Source: Streptomyces griseoincarnatus
GTDB lineage: Bacteria; Actinomycetota; Actinomycetes; Streptomycetales; Streptomycetaceae
Assembly: GCA_014649575.1 (NCBI GenBank)
Contig: BMTH01000002.1
Span: 190,423-254,422 of the forward strand
Length of the DNA stretch: 64,000 nt
Direction: 5' to 3'
The notes below the pieces were generated by a model that saw nothing but the letters and a program-made list of their open reading frames with translations, did no database searches and had not been told where the DNA came from. This document shows, one piece after another, positions 44,647 to 52,312 of this stretch. Both the position numbers and the translations under genes were made by a program. Within the stretch, counting starts at the first letter, position 1. Each line of letters opens with the position of its first letter.

Positions 44647-45933
44647 TCACGCGGCCGCGGGCCGCAGCCGTGCCACCTGCTGGGCGGTCTCGGGGGTCTT
44701 CCCGCTGCCCGTGAGGGCGCTGCCCTCGCGCCACTTGTCCCAGGTCAGGTTCCAGTCGCCGAAGCCGTTGCCGAACGGCTCCATGACGTCGCCCTCCGAG
44801 TTCACGACCTCCACGAGGTCGCCCTGGCGGAAGGTGTCGAAGAACCACTCGGCGTCGGCGGTGCTCATCCCGACGCAGCCGTGGCTGACGTTGGCGTAGC
44901 CCTGCGAGCCGACCGACCACGGGGCGGCGTGCACGTACTCGCCGCTCCAGGTGACCCGGGTCGCGAAGTGCACGTCCAGGTCGTAGGACTCGGCGGAGCC
45001 CTCGGCGATGCCGACGGTGGTGCTGCGCATGCGTACGAAGCGTTCCTTGGCGAGCACCACCTTGACGCCGTTGCGGGTCTCGAAGCCGGGCTTGCCGGTG
45101 GTGACGGGGATCTGCTTGATCTCCTCGCCGTTCTTGTGGACCGTCAGCCGGTGCGCGGCGGCGTCGGTGACGGCTATCACGCGGTCACCGGTGCGGATGG
45201 TGAGCGGCTTGGCCGCGTCGCCGCGCAGCCGGTCACCGATCCTGATGCCCTCCAGGTTGCTGCGCACCTGGACGCTGGCGTTGGCCGGCCAGTAGTCCTT
45301 GGGCCGGAAGTGCAGCTTCTTGTCGTCGACCCAGTACCAGGCGCCGGTGACGGAGGGCGTGGAGTCGACCTTCAGGCCGCGTTCCACGACGGCCCGCTGC
45401 GCCGGCTCCTTGACCGGCTCGCTGAGCTCCGCGACGAGCGGCTGTCCGACGCCGTACGTGCCCGCCTCGGGGCCGAAGGTGATGCCCAGGCGCTTGGCGG
45501 CGCCGGGCTTGCCGGTGGTGAAGGTGAGGACCTTGCGGCCGGGCCTGCCGTCCTCGTCCTCGGTGCTCACGCGGACCGTGTACTGCGCGGAGGCGGCCAG
45601 CGGCGTGGTGCTGTGCCAGCGGCTGCCGTCGGCGGCCAGTTCGCCCGCCAGGTGCCGTCCGGAGGCGTCCACGGCGACGACGTCGGTGATGCGCCCGTCG
45701 GAGTCCTCGGCGGTGATCTCGATGGGCTTGTCGGGGTCGGCGGGCTTTCCCTCGTCGAGGGAGCCGCCGAAGGAGATCTGGTCCGCCGCGTCGTACGGCT
45801 CGGCGGACAGCGGGCTGCCGTCTGAGGAGCAGCCGGTGACGCCCGCGCCGAGGGCCGCCACCAGCAGCGCGCAGCCGGCGAGGCGGGCCCGCGTGCCGCG
45901 CAGGCCGGTGCGGGGGGACTCTGTGTCTCTCAT
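44647..45933 (-). CDS. Lipoprotein L,D-transpeptidase
   Basis: 428 residues. The lipobox (LGAGVTGC, Cys at about 35) anchors it outside the membrane. Two Ig-like domains (about 60-270) precede a YkuD catalytic domain with SHGCVGMS (His and nucleophile Cys) and a C-terminal Trp-rich extension (GDWNLTWDKW). The layout is that of mycobacterial LdtMt2/LppS, which makes 3-3 cross-links in peptidoglycan. Start ATG 45933. It interrupts the run of respiratory genes. Confidence 0.95.
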   Translation of the reverse strand: MRDTESPRTGLRGTRARLAGCALLVAALGAGVTGCSSDGSPLSAEPYDAADQISFGGSLDEGKPADPDKPIEITAEDSDGRITDVVAVDASGRHLAGELAADGSRWHSTTPLAASAQYTVRVSTEDEDGRPGRKVLTFTTGKPGAAKRLGITFGPEAGTYGVGQPLVAELSEPVKEPAQRAVVERGLKVDSTPSVTGAWYWVDDKKLHFRPKDYWPANASVQVRSNLEGIRIGDRLRGDAAKPLTIRTGDRVIAVTDAAAHRLTVHKNGEEIKQIPVTTGKPGFETRNGVKVVLAKERFVRMRSTTVGIAEGSAESYDLDVHFATRVTWSGEYVHAAPWSVGSQGYANVSHGCVGMSTADAEWFFDTFRQGDLVEVVNSEGDVMEPFGNGFGDWNLTWDKWREGSALTGSGKTPETAQQVARLRPAAA

Positions 45934-46007
45934 GGCCTCACGCTAGGGAGCCGGGCGCGTCCCGGCTCACCGGGCGGCCCGAACGGGTGAGGCGGATGCG
46001 GCAGAAG

Positions 46008-46047
46008 CGGAAGCCCGGACCCTCCTGACGGAGTGTCCGGGCTTCCG
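46008..46047 (-). terminator. Terminator of the ctaCDF operon
   Basis: CGGAAGCCCGGAC (46008-46020) pairs with GTCCGGGCTTCCG (46035-46047), 13 pairs over a 14-base loop, 17 bases past the ctaF stop. Confidence 0.85.
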
Positions 46048-46063
46048 GGTGCCGTGTGGCGTG

Positions 46064-46462
46064 TTACTGGGTGCGGTTCTCACCGCGGTAGTACTCGAAG
46101 ACCCAGCCCCACAGACCGATCAGCAGCAGCGGCGCGGAGAAGTACATCAGCCACCAGCCGATCGCCACGCCCGCGAAGGCCAGGGCGCCGCCCGCGGCCA
46201 GGGACAGGGGCTGCCAGCTGTGCGGGCTGAAGAACCCGACCTCGCCGGCGTCGTCGGCGACGTCCGCCTCCTTGTTGTCCTGGGCGCCCACGTCGACCCG
46301 CCGGGCGGTGAAGCCCAGGTAGAAGCCGATCATGATGCTCAGGCCGAAGGACAGGAAAAGGGCAGTGGTGCCGACCGGCTCCTTCGACCACAGGCCGTAG
46401 ACCACGGCCATGGCCAGGAAGAAGAGGCTCAGCCACATGAACATCTTGCCCTGGATCTTCAC
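46064..46462 (-). CDS. ctaF: Cytochrome c oxidase subunit IV CtaF
   Basis: 132 residues, four hydrophobic segments ([38 protein letters not shown] and two C-terminal), the actinobacterial small subunit IV of cytochrome aa3. It starts at GTG 46462 overlapping the ctaD stop (GTGA) and ends before a clear terminator. M. tuberculosis ctaF (Rv2199c) is next to ctaC, with ctaD elsewhere. Confidence 0.95.
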   Translation of the reverse strand: MKIQGKMFMWLSLFFLAMAVVYGLWSKEPVGTTALFLSFGLSIMIGFYLGFTARRVDVGAQDNKEADVADDAGEVGFFSPHSWQPLSLAAGGALAFAGVAIGWWLMYFSAPLLLIGLWGWVFEYYRGENRTQ

Positions 46463-48195
46463 TTGCCGGCCTCCTTGCCGCCGGAGAGGGCCTTCTCGCC
46501 GTGACCGGCGTTCTCGAGCTCGTCGAGCGCGGCGATCTCCGGGTGGTGCAGGTCGAACGCCGGGGATTCACTGCGGATCCGCGGCAGGGTGAGGAAGTTG
46601 TGCCGGGGCGGCGGGCAGGAGGTCGCCCACTCGAGGGAGCGGCCGTAGCCCCACGGGTCGTCGACCTCGACCGGCTTGCCGTACTTGGCGGTCTTCCACA
46701 CGTTGTAGAAGAACGGCAGCAGCGACATGCCGAGGAGGAACGACGCGATCGTCGAGACCGTGTTCAGGGCGGTGAAGCCGTCCGCGGCCAGGTAGTCCGC
46801 GTACCGGCGCGGCATGCCCTCGACGCCCAGCCAGTGCTGGACCAGGAAGGTGCCGTGGAAGCCGATGAACAGCGTCCAGAAGGTGATCTTGCCGAGCCGC
46901 TCGTCGAGCATCTTGCCGGTGAACTTCGGCCACCAGAAGTGGAAGCCGGCGAACATGGCGAACACCACGGTGCCGAACACCACGTAGTGGAAGTGCGCCA
47001 CCACGAAGTACGAGTCGGAGACGTGGAAGTCCAGCGGCGGCGAGGCCAGGATGACGCCGGTCAGACCGCCGAAGGTGAACGTGATGAGGAAGCCCAGCGT
47101 CCACAGCATCGGTGTCTCGAAGGACAGGCTGCCCTTCCACATGGTGCCGATCCAGTTGAAGAACTTCACACCGGTCGGGACCGCGATCAGGAAGGTCATG
47201 AAGGAGAAGAACGGCAGCAGCACACCGCCCGTGACGTACATGTGGTGCGCCCACACCGTCACCGACAGACCCGCGATCGCGATGGTCGCGCCGATGAGAC
47301 CCATGTAGCCGAACATCGGCTTGCGGGAGAACACCGGGATGATCTCGGAGACGATGCCGAAGAACGGCAGCGCGATGATGTACACCTCGGGGTGACCGAA
47401 GAACCAGAAGAGGTGCTGCCAGAGCAGCGCTCCGCCGTTCGTCGAGTCGAAGATGTGCGCCCCGAACTTGCGGTCCGCCTCCAGGGCGAACAGCGCGGCG
47501 GCCAGCACCGGGAAGGCGAGCAGCACCAGCACACCGGTGAGCAGCACGTTCCAGGTGAAGATCGGCATGCGGAACATCGTCATGCCGGGCGCGCGCATGC
47601 AGATGATGGTGGTGATGAAGTTGACCGCGCCGAGGATGGTGCCGAAGCCGGAGAGGGCGAGGCCCATGATCCACATGTCGGAGCCGATGCCCGGCGAGCG
47701 GACCGCGTCCGACAGCGGCGAGTAGGCGAACCAGCCGAAGCTGGCGGCGCCGTCCGGCGTCAGGAAGCCGCCGACCGCGATGAGCGAGCCGAACGAGTAG
47801 AGCCAGTAGGCGAACATGTTCAGCCGCGGGAACGCCACGTCGGGCGCGCCGATCTGCAGCGGCATGATCCAGTTCGCGAAGCCGGCGAACAGCGGCGTCG
47901 CGAACATCAGCAGCATGATCGTGCCGTGCATCGTGAACGCCTGGTTGAACTGCTCGTTCGACACGATCTGCAGGCCCGGGCGGGCCAGCTCGGCGCGCAT
48001 CACCAGGGCCATCACGCCGCCGATGACGAAGAAGACGAACGACGTCACGAGGTACATCGTGCCGATCGTCTTGTGGTCCGTGGTCGTCAGCCACTTGACC
48101 ACGACGCTGCCACGGTTCTGGCGCCTGACCGGCAGTTCGTCCTCGTAGTGGGACCCAGCTGCCGCGGCACCCTTGGGTTCGTTGAGGATGCTCAC
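46459..48195 (-). CDS. ctaD: Cytochrome c oxidase subunit I CtaD
   Basis: 578 residues and twelve membrane segments. Heme and CuB ligands are present: [12 protein letters not shown] (low-spin heme His), [14 protein letters not shown] (His-Tyr cross-link pair), [10 protein letters not shown] (CuB His pair) and [11 protein letters not shown] (heme His). This is the oxygen-reducing core of cytochrome aa3. GTG 48195 overlaps the ctaC stop (GTGA). Length is standard. Confidence 0.97.
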   Translation of the reverse strand: MSILNEPKGAAAAGSHYEDELPVRRQNRGSVVVKWLTTTDHKTIGTMYLVTSFVFFVIGGVMALVMRAELARPGLQIVSNEQFNQAFTMHGTIMLLMFATPLFAGFANWIMPLQIGAPDVAFPRLNMFAYWLYSFGSLIAVGGFLTPDGAASFGWFAYSPLSDAVRSPGIGSDMWIMGLALSGFGTILGAVNFITTIICMRAPGMTMFRMPIFTWNVLLTGVLVLLAFPVLAAALFALEADRKFGAHIFDSTNGGALLWQHLFWFFGHPEVYIIALPFFGIVSEIIPVFSRKPMFGYMGLIGATIAIAGLSVTVWAHHMYVTGGVLLPFFSFMTFLIAVPTGVKFFNWIGTMWKGSLSFETPMLWTLGFLITFTFGGLTGVILASPPLDFHVSDSYFVVAHFHYVVFGTVVFAMFAGFHFWWPKFTGKMLDERLGKITFWTLFIGFHGTFLVQHWLGVEGMPRRYADYLAADGFTALNTVSTIASFLLGMSLLPFFYNVWKTAKYGKPVEVDDPWGYGRSLEWATSCPPPRHNFLTLPRIRSESPAFDLHHPEIAALDELENAGHGEKALSGGKEAGK

Positions 48196-49184
48196 AGGAT
48201 GTTCGACTCCCGGTTCTTCTCGGGGCCGGACTGCTCGATGCCCGCGGGCACGTAGCCCTGCTGCCCCTTCTTCGCGAGGTCCTTCAGGTGCTGCTCGTAC
48301 CGCTCGGGGGAGACGACCTTCACGTTGAACAGCATCCGGGAGTGGTCGACGCCGCAGAGTTCGGCGCACTTGCCGAGGAAGGTGCCCTCACGGTTGGGGG
48401 TCACCTCGAAGGCGTTGGTGTGGCCCGGGATGACGTCCTGCTTCATCAGGAACGGCACCACCCAGAAGGAGTGGATGACATCACGCGAGGTCAGCACGAA
48501 GCGGACCCGCTTGCCCTCGGGCAGCCACAGGGTGGGGCCCGGGTTGTTGGTCTGCGGGTTCCGGGTTCCGGGGATGCCGCAGTCGTAGACACCGCCGGCG
48601 TCGGCCGGGAAGGCCTCCTTGTAGCGGTCCGGAATCGCGTCGAGTTCCTCGGACGTCTTGGCGTCGCCCGTGGAACCCTCGACGTCCTCGACGTAGTTGA
48701 AGCACCAGCTCCACTGGAAGCCGACCACGTTCACCGTGACGTCGGGCTTCTTCTCGAGCTTCAGCAGCTCGGATTCGTCTCGCGCGGTGAAGTAGAAGAA
48801 CACCGAGACGATGACGAGGGGGACCACCGTGTACAACGCCTCGATGGGCATGTTGTACCGGGTCTGCGGAGGTACCTCGACCTTGGTGCGGCTGCGCCGG
48901 TGGAAGAAAGCACTCCACAGGATCAGGCCCCACACCAGCACGCCGACGGCGAGCGCGGCCGCCCAGGACCCCTGCCACAGGGAGAGGATCCGGGGAGCCT
49001 CTTCCGTCGTGGGGGTGGGCATGCCAAGGCGGGGGAAGTCCTCCCATGTGCAACCGGTGGCGGTCGCCAGGACCAGGCCCGCGGTCAGTGCCTGCAGCAG
49101 CTTCCGCCGCATCGGGCGCCGCGGCTTGGGGGTACCGCCCACGCCTTCCAGGCCGTGGGGGAGGTCGGAGCCGTTGGGACTCAC
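48192..49184 (-). CDS. ctaC: Cytochrome c oxidase subunit II CtaC
   Basis: 330 residues. A lipobox (LATATGC) follows an N-terminal signal, then two membrane segments and a cupredoxin domain with the CuA set: His in [22 protein letters not shown] (two Cys, His, Met). It accepts electrons from QcrC. GTG 49184 is chosen because GGAAGG lies 6 bases upstream. It heads ctaC-ctaD-ctaF. A GGGTTTGG dyad lies about 80-105 bases upstream. Confidence 0.95.
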   Translation of the reverse strand: MSPNGSDLPHGLEGVGGTPKPRRPMRRKLLQALTAGLVLATATGCTWEDFPRLGMPTPTTEEAPRILSLWQGSWAAALAVGVLVWGLILWSAFFHRRSRTKVEVPPQTRYNMPIEALYTVVPLVIVSVFFYFTARDESELLKLEKKPDVTVNVVGFQWSWCFNYVEDVEGSTGDAKTSEELDAIPDRYKEAFPADAGGVYDCGIPGTRNPQTNNPGPTLWLPEGKRVRFVLTSRDVIHSFWVVPFLMKQDVIPGHTNAFEVTPNREGTFLGKCAELCGVDHSRMLFNVKVVSPERYEQHLKDLAKKGQQGYVPAGIEQSGPEKNRESNIL

Positions 49185-49261
49185 GTAGCGCCTTCCCGAG
49201 AGTCTCGCCCGCGCTGTTCGGCTGCGGCCTCGCTGGTCGGTCGCCGCCCTGCGTCGGGCAG

Positions 49262-49290
49262 GGGTTTGGATGTTTATGCGGACCAAACCC
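49262..49290. promoter_or_regulatory. Inverted repeat upstream of ctaCDF
   Basis: GGGTTTGG (49262-49269) and CCAAACCC (49283-49290) are perfect inverted arms 13 bases apart. The AT-rich centre gives CATAAA on the minus strand, a possible -10. It could be an operator over the ctaCDF promoter or a hairpin in the leader. The rest of 49185-49450 holds no gene. Confidence 0.5.
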
Positions 49291-49405
49291 TAGCCGACGC
49301 CCTTCCGGGGGTCGCGGGGAGGGGTGCCGTACGCGCCGCGGGTTGCGTCGAGCGCCTCGTCATCCGGGGGTACGGGCGTCGTGGCGGCTGCGGCGCCGTC
49401 GTGGT

Positions 49406-49438
49406 CGATCGCGCGGTTCCTCGCGCCCCTGAGGGGGT
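49406..49438 (+). repeat. Intergenic repeat copy supplying a ribosome site
   Basis: GATCGCGCGGTTCCTCGCGC followed by CCCTGAGGGGG is one copy of the dispersed repeat. Its 3' end GAGGGGG lies about 13 bases before the GTG of the cysteine desulfurase gene and is the only purine-rich site there. Confidence 0.65.
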
Positions 49439-49450
49439 TAGCGTTGCCGT

Positions 49451-50839
49451 GTGTCCTACTTCGATGCCGCTTCCGGTGCTCCTCTTCATCCCGTCGCCCG
49501 TCAGGCCCTGCTGGCGTCGCTGGACGAAGGGTGGGCGGATCCGGCGCGGTTGTACAAGGAGGGGCGGCGGGCGCGGCTGTTGCTCGACGCCGCCCGGGAG
49601 GCGGCCGCCGAGGCCGTGGGGTGCCGTCCCGACGAGCTGGTGTTCACCCCGTCCGGGACCGCCGCGGTGCACACCGGGATCGCGGGGGCGCTGGCCGGCA
49701 GACGGCGCACCGGGCACCACCTGATCGTGTCAGTGGTCGAACACTCTTCTGTACTCCATGCGGCGGAAGTTCACCGGGACGGCGGCGGCACGGTCACCGA
49801 GGTCCCGGTGGACCGCACGGGTGCCGTACGCCCGTCCGAGTTCGCCGGGGCGCTGCGGCCGGACACCGCGCTGGCCTGTCTGCAGTCCGCCAACCACGAG
49901 GTGGGCACCCTCCAGCCGGTGGCCGAGGCGGCCGAGGCGTGCCGGGCCGCCGGGGTGCCGCTGCTGGTGGACGCGGCGCAGTCGCTGGGCTGGGGTCCGG
50001 TGGAGGGCGACTGGTCACTGCTCGCGGCGAGCGCCCACAAGTGGGGCGGGCCCTCGGGGGTGGGTCTGCTCGCCGTGCGCAAGGGGGTGCGGTTCGCGCC
50101 CCAGGGGCCGCGGGACGAGCGGGAGTCGGGGCGGGTGCCCGGGTTCGAGAACCTCCCGGCGATCGTGGCCGCGGCGGCGTCGCTGCGGGCGGTGCGGGCG
50201 GAGGCCGCCCAGGAGGCGGCCAGGCTGCGGGAGCTGACGGACCGGATCCGGGCGCGGGTGCCGGAGCTGGTGCCGGACGTGGAGGTGGTCGGGGACCCGG
50301 AGCGGCGGTTGCCGGGGGTGGTCACGTTCTCGTGTCTCTATGTCGACGGGGAGACCGTGCTGCACGAGCTGGACCGGGCGGGCTTCTCCGTGTCGTCCGG
50401 CTCGTCCTGCACCAGCAGCACGCTGACGCCCAGCCATGTGCTGAGGGCGATGGGGGTGCTCAGCGAGGGCAACGTCCGGGTCTCGCTGCCGCCGGGCACC
50501 GAGGAGGAGGACGTGGAGCGCTTCCTCGGCGTGCTGCCGGGGGTGGTCGCCGGGGTGCGGGAGAAGCTGGGCGCGCCGGTGTCCCGGACGGAGACCGTCA
50601 CGCGGGAGCGGGACGAGGCGCTGGTGGTGGACGCCCTGGGACGGCGCTGCCCGATCCCGGTGATCGAGCTGGCCAGGGTGATCGGCGACGTGCCGGTGGG
50701 CGGCCTGGTGCGGGTCCTCGCCGACGACGAGGCGGCCCGGCTCGACATCCCCGCGTGGTGCGAGATGCGCGGCCAGGAGTACGTCGGCGAGCAGCCGGCG
50801 GACCGGGGCGCGGCCTATGTGGTCCGCCGGCTGTCGTGA
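49451..50839 (+). CDS. Cysteine desulfurase fused to a TusA-like sulfur carrier
   Basis: 462 residues in two domains. Residues 1-370 form a NifS-type cysteine desulfurase: PLP Lys in ASAHKWGGPSGVGL, LVDAAQSLGWGP (Asp) and the mobile-loop Cys in SSGSSCTSSTLTP. Residues 390-462 form a TusA/SirA domain with the RRCPIPVIEL motif, whose Cys would receive the persulfide. So one chain both frees sulfur from cysteine and carries it. It starts at GTG 49451. Targets (tRNA thiolation, molybdopterin or Fe-S) are not shown. Confidence 0.93.
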   Translation: MSYFDAASGAPLHPVARQALLASLDEGWADPARLYKEGRRARLLLDAAREAAAEAVGCRPDELVFTPSGTAAVHTGIAGALAGRRRTGHHLIVSVVEHSSVLHAAEVHRDGGGTVTEVPVDRTGAVRPSEFAGALRPDTALACLQSANHEVGTLQPVAEAAEACRAAGVPLLVDAAQSLGWGPVEGDWSLLAASAHKWGGPSGVGLLAVRKGVRFAPQGPRDERESGRVPGFENLPAIVAAAASLRAVRAEAAQEAARLRELTDRIRARVPELVPDVEVVGDPERRLPGVVTFSCLYVDGETVLHELDRAGFSVSSGSSCTSSTLTPSHVLRAMGVLSEGNVRVSLPPGTEEEDVERFLGVLPGVVAGVREKLGAPVSRTETVTRERDEALVVDALGRRCPIPVIELARVIGDVPVGGLVRVLADDEAARLDIPAWCEMRGQEYVGEQPADRGAAYVVRRLS

Positions 50840-50855
50840 GTGACCGAGGGCGGCG

Positions 50856-51830
50856 TCAGCCGAGGTGCTCGCGCACCTCGGTGGCGGCGTCGTCACCGTA
50901 GGCCTTGGTGAAGCGCTCCATGAAGTGACCGCGGCGCAGCTGGTACTCCTGGGTGCCGACCGTCTCGATGACGAGGGTCGCCAGCATGCAGCCGACCTGC
51001 GCGGCGCGCTCCAGGGAGACGCCCCACGCCAGGCCGGACAGGAAGCCGGCGCGGAAGGCGTCGCCGACGCCGGTGGGGTCGGCCTTGCGCTCCTCGTCGG
51101 GGCAGGCGACCTCGACGGTCTCCTCGCCGGCCCGCTCGATGCGCACCCCGCGGGCGCCCAGAGTGGTGACGCGGTGGCCGACCTTGGCGAGGATCTCCTC
51201 GTCGGTCCAGCCGGTCTTGGTCTCGATGAGGCCCTTCTCGTACTCGTTCGAGAAGAGGTACGTGGCCCCCTCCAGCAGTATCCGGATCTCCTCCCCGTCC
51301 ATGCGGGCGATCTGCTGGGAGAAGTCGGCGGCGAACGGGATGCCCCGCGAGCGGCACTCCTCGGTGTGCCGGAGCATCGCCTCCGGGTCGTCGGCGCCGA
51401 TGGACACCAGGTCGAGGCCGCCCACGCGGTCGGCGACGGTCTTCAGCTCGATCAGGCGGGCCTCGCTCATCGCGCCCGTGTAGAAGGAGCCGATCTGGTT
51501 GTGGTCGGAGTCCGTGGTGCACACGAAGCGGGCGGTGTGCAGCGTGTCCGAGATGCGGACGGAGTCGGTGTCGACACCGTGCCGCTCCAGCCAGGCCCGG
51601 TACTCGTCGAAGTCGAACCCGGCCGCGCCGACCAGGATCGGGCGGGTGCCGAGCTGACCCATGCCGAAGGCGATGTTCGCGGCCACCCCGCCGCGACGCA
51701 CGTCGAGGTTGTCGACCAGGAAGGACAGGGAGACCGTGTGCAGCTGGTCCGCGACGAGCTGGTCGGCGAACCGGCCGGGGAAGGTCATGAGGTGGTCGGT
51801 GGCGATGGAGCCGGTGACTGCGATGCGCAC
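50856..51830 (-). CDS. PfkB-family carbohydrate/nucleoside kinase (AdoK-like)
   Basis: 324 residues. RRGGVAANIAFGMGQLG is the first PfkB signature and DPTGVGDAFRAGFLSGL the second, with the catalytic Asp in VGDAF. Position beside the respiratory genes and before an ErpA-like gene matches M. tuberculosis adoK (Rv2202c), a PfkB-type adenosine kinase, so adenosine is the likeliest substrate. It starts at GTG 51830; AGGAG is 10 bases upstream. It converges on the desulfurase gene with 16 bases between. Confidence 0.88.
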   Translation of the reverse strand: MRIAVTGSIATDHLMTFPGRFADQLVADQLHTVSLSFLVDNLDVRRGGVAANIAFGMGQLGTRPILVGAAGFDFDEYRAWLERHGVDTDSVRISDTLHTARFVCTTDSDHNQIGSFYTGAMSEARLIELKTVADRVGGLDLVSIGADDPEAMLRHTEECRSRGIPFAADFSQQIARMDGEEIRILLEGATYLFSNEYEKGLIETKTGWTDEEILAKVGHRVTTLGARGVRIERAGEETVEVACPDEERKADPTGVGDAFRAGFLSGLAWGVSLERAAQVGCMLATLVIETVGTQEYQLRRGHFMERFTKAYGDDAATEVREHLG

Positions 51831-51959
51831 GGCGTGGATTCTCCTGAGGGAGGGGGTTTGACACTTCACGCTACCGGGTGGGAACGGCCCGTAGAAGCAG
51901 TCGAAACTACCCGATAGTAGCTCTTTCTTCGCGGCTGTCGGCGTGCATACGGTGCGGAC

Positions 51960-52169
51960 ATGACGAACATCAAGGTCCACAGCCCCGCTCCGGTCGACCT
52001 CGAGGGCGATCTGACCTCGCTGCGTGGTGACTGCGCCCGGATGGTCCCGCACTGGGCCGCACCCGAGCGGACGGCGTCCCGGCCGGTGTCGCCCTCCCTG
52101 ATCCACGGGGTGGACGTGCCGCCCTCCTCGGCGCGGATGCTCGACGCCATGTCCGACTACGGCGACTGA
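51960..52169 (+). CDS. Small conserved protein of unknown function
   Basis: 69 residues, hydrophilic, with no membrane segment or known motif (starts MTNIKVHSPAPVDLEGDL, ends ARMLDAMSDYGD). Coding is supported by typical Streptomyces codon use and a clean ATG. TACGGT at 51948-51953 is a fair -10, and the ATG begins 7 bases later with no ribosome site, so it is probably a leaderless message. It is divergent from the AdoK-like gene. Confidence 0.7.
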   Translation: MTNIKVHSPAPVDLEGDLTSLRGDCARMVPHWAAPERTASRPVSPSLIHGVDVPPSSARMLDAMSDYGD

Positions 52170-52312
52170 GCGAACGCGGGGAACCGCGCGCTCCCCCACT
52201 GCGTCCCATCGCTGTCCCCCGTAGAGGGGATGCGGGATACGAACCCTCGGCAGCCCCGGTGCGACCGGGCAGGGTCCGCAGGGGACAGCTGTGCAGGCGA
52301 AGGAGCGATGCG

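Noticed and set aside
36615..50839. Biosynthetic cluster around the two class V PLP enzymes
   Set aside because: The genes between are respiratory, wall and tryptophan genes. No synthase, carrier protein or resistance gene is near.
51858..51863. TTGACA as a consensus -35 near the AdoK-like gene
   Set aside because: No TANNNT hexamer lies at 16-19 bases downstream on the plus strand, so it is probably chance.
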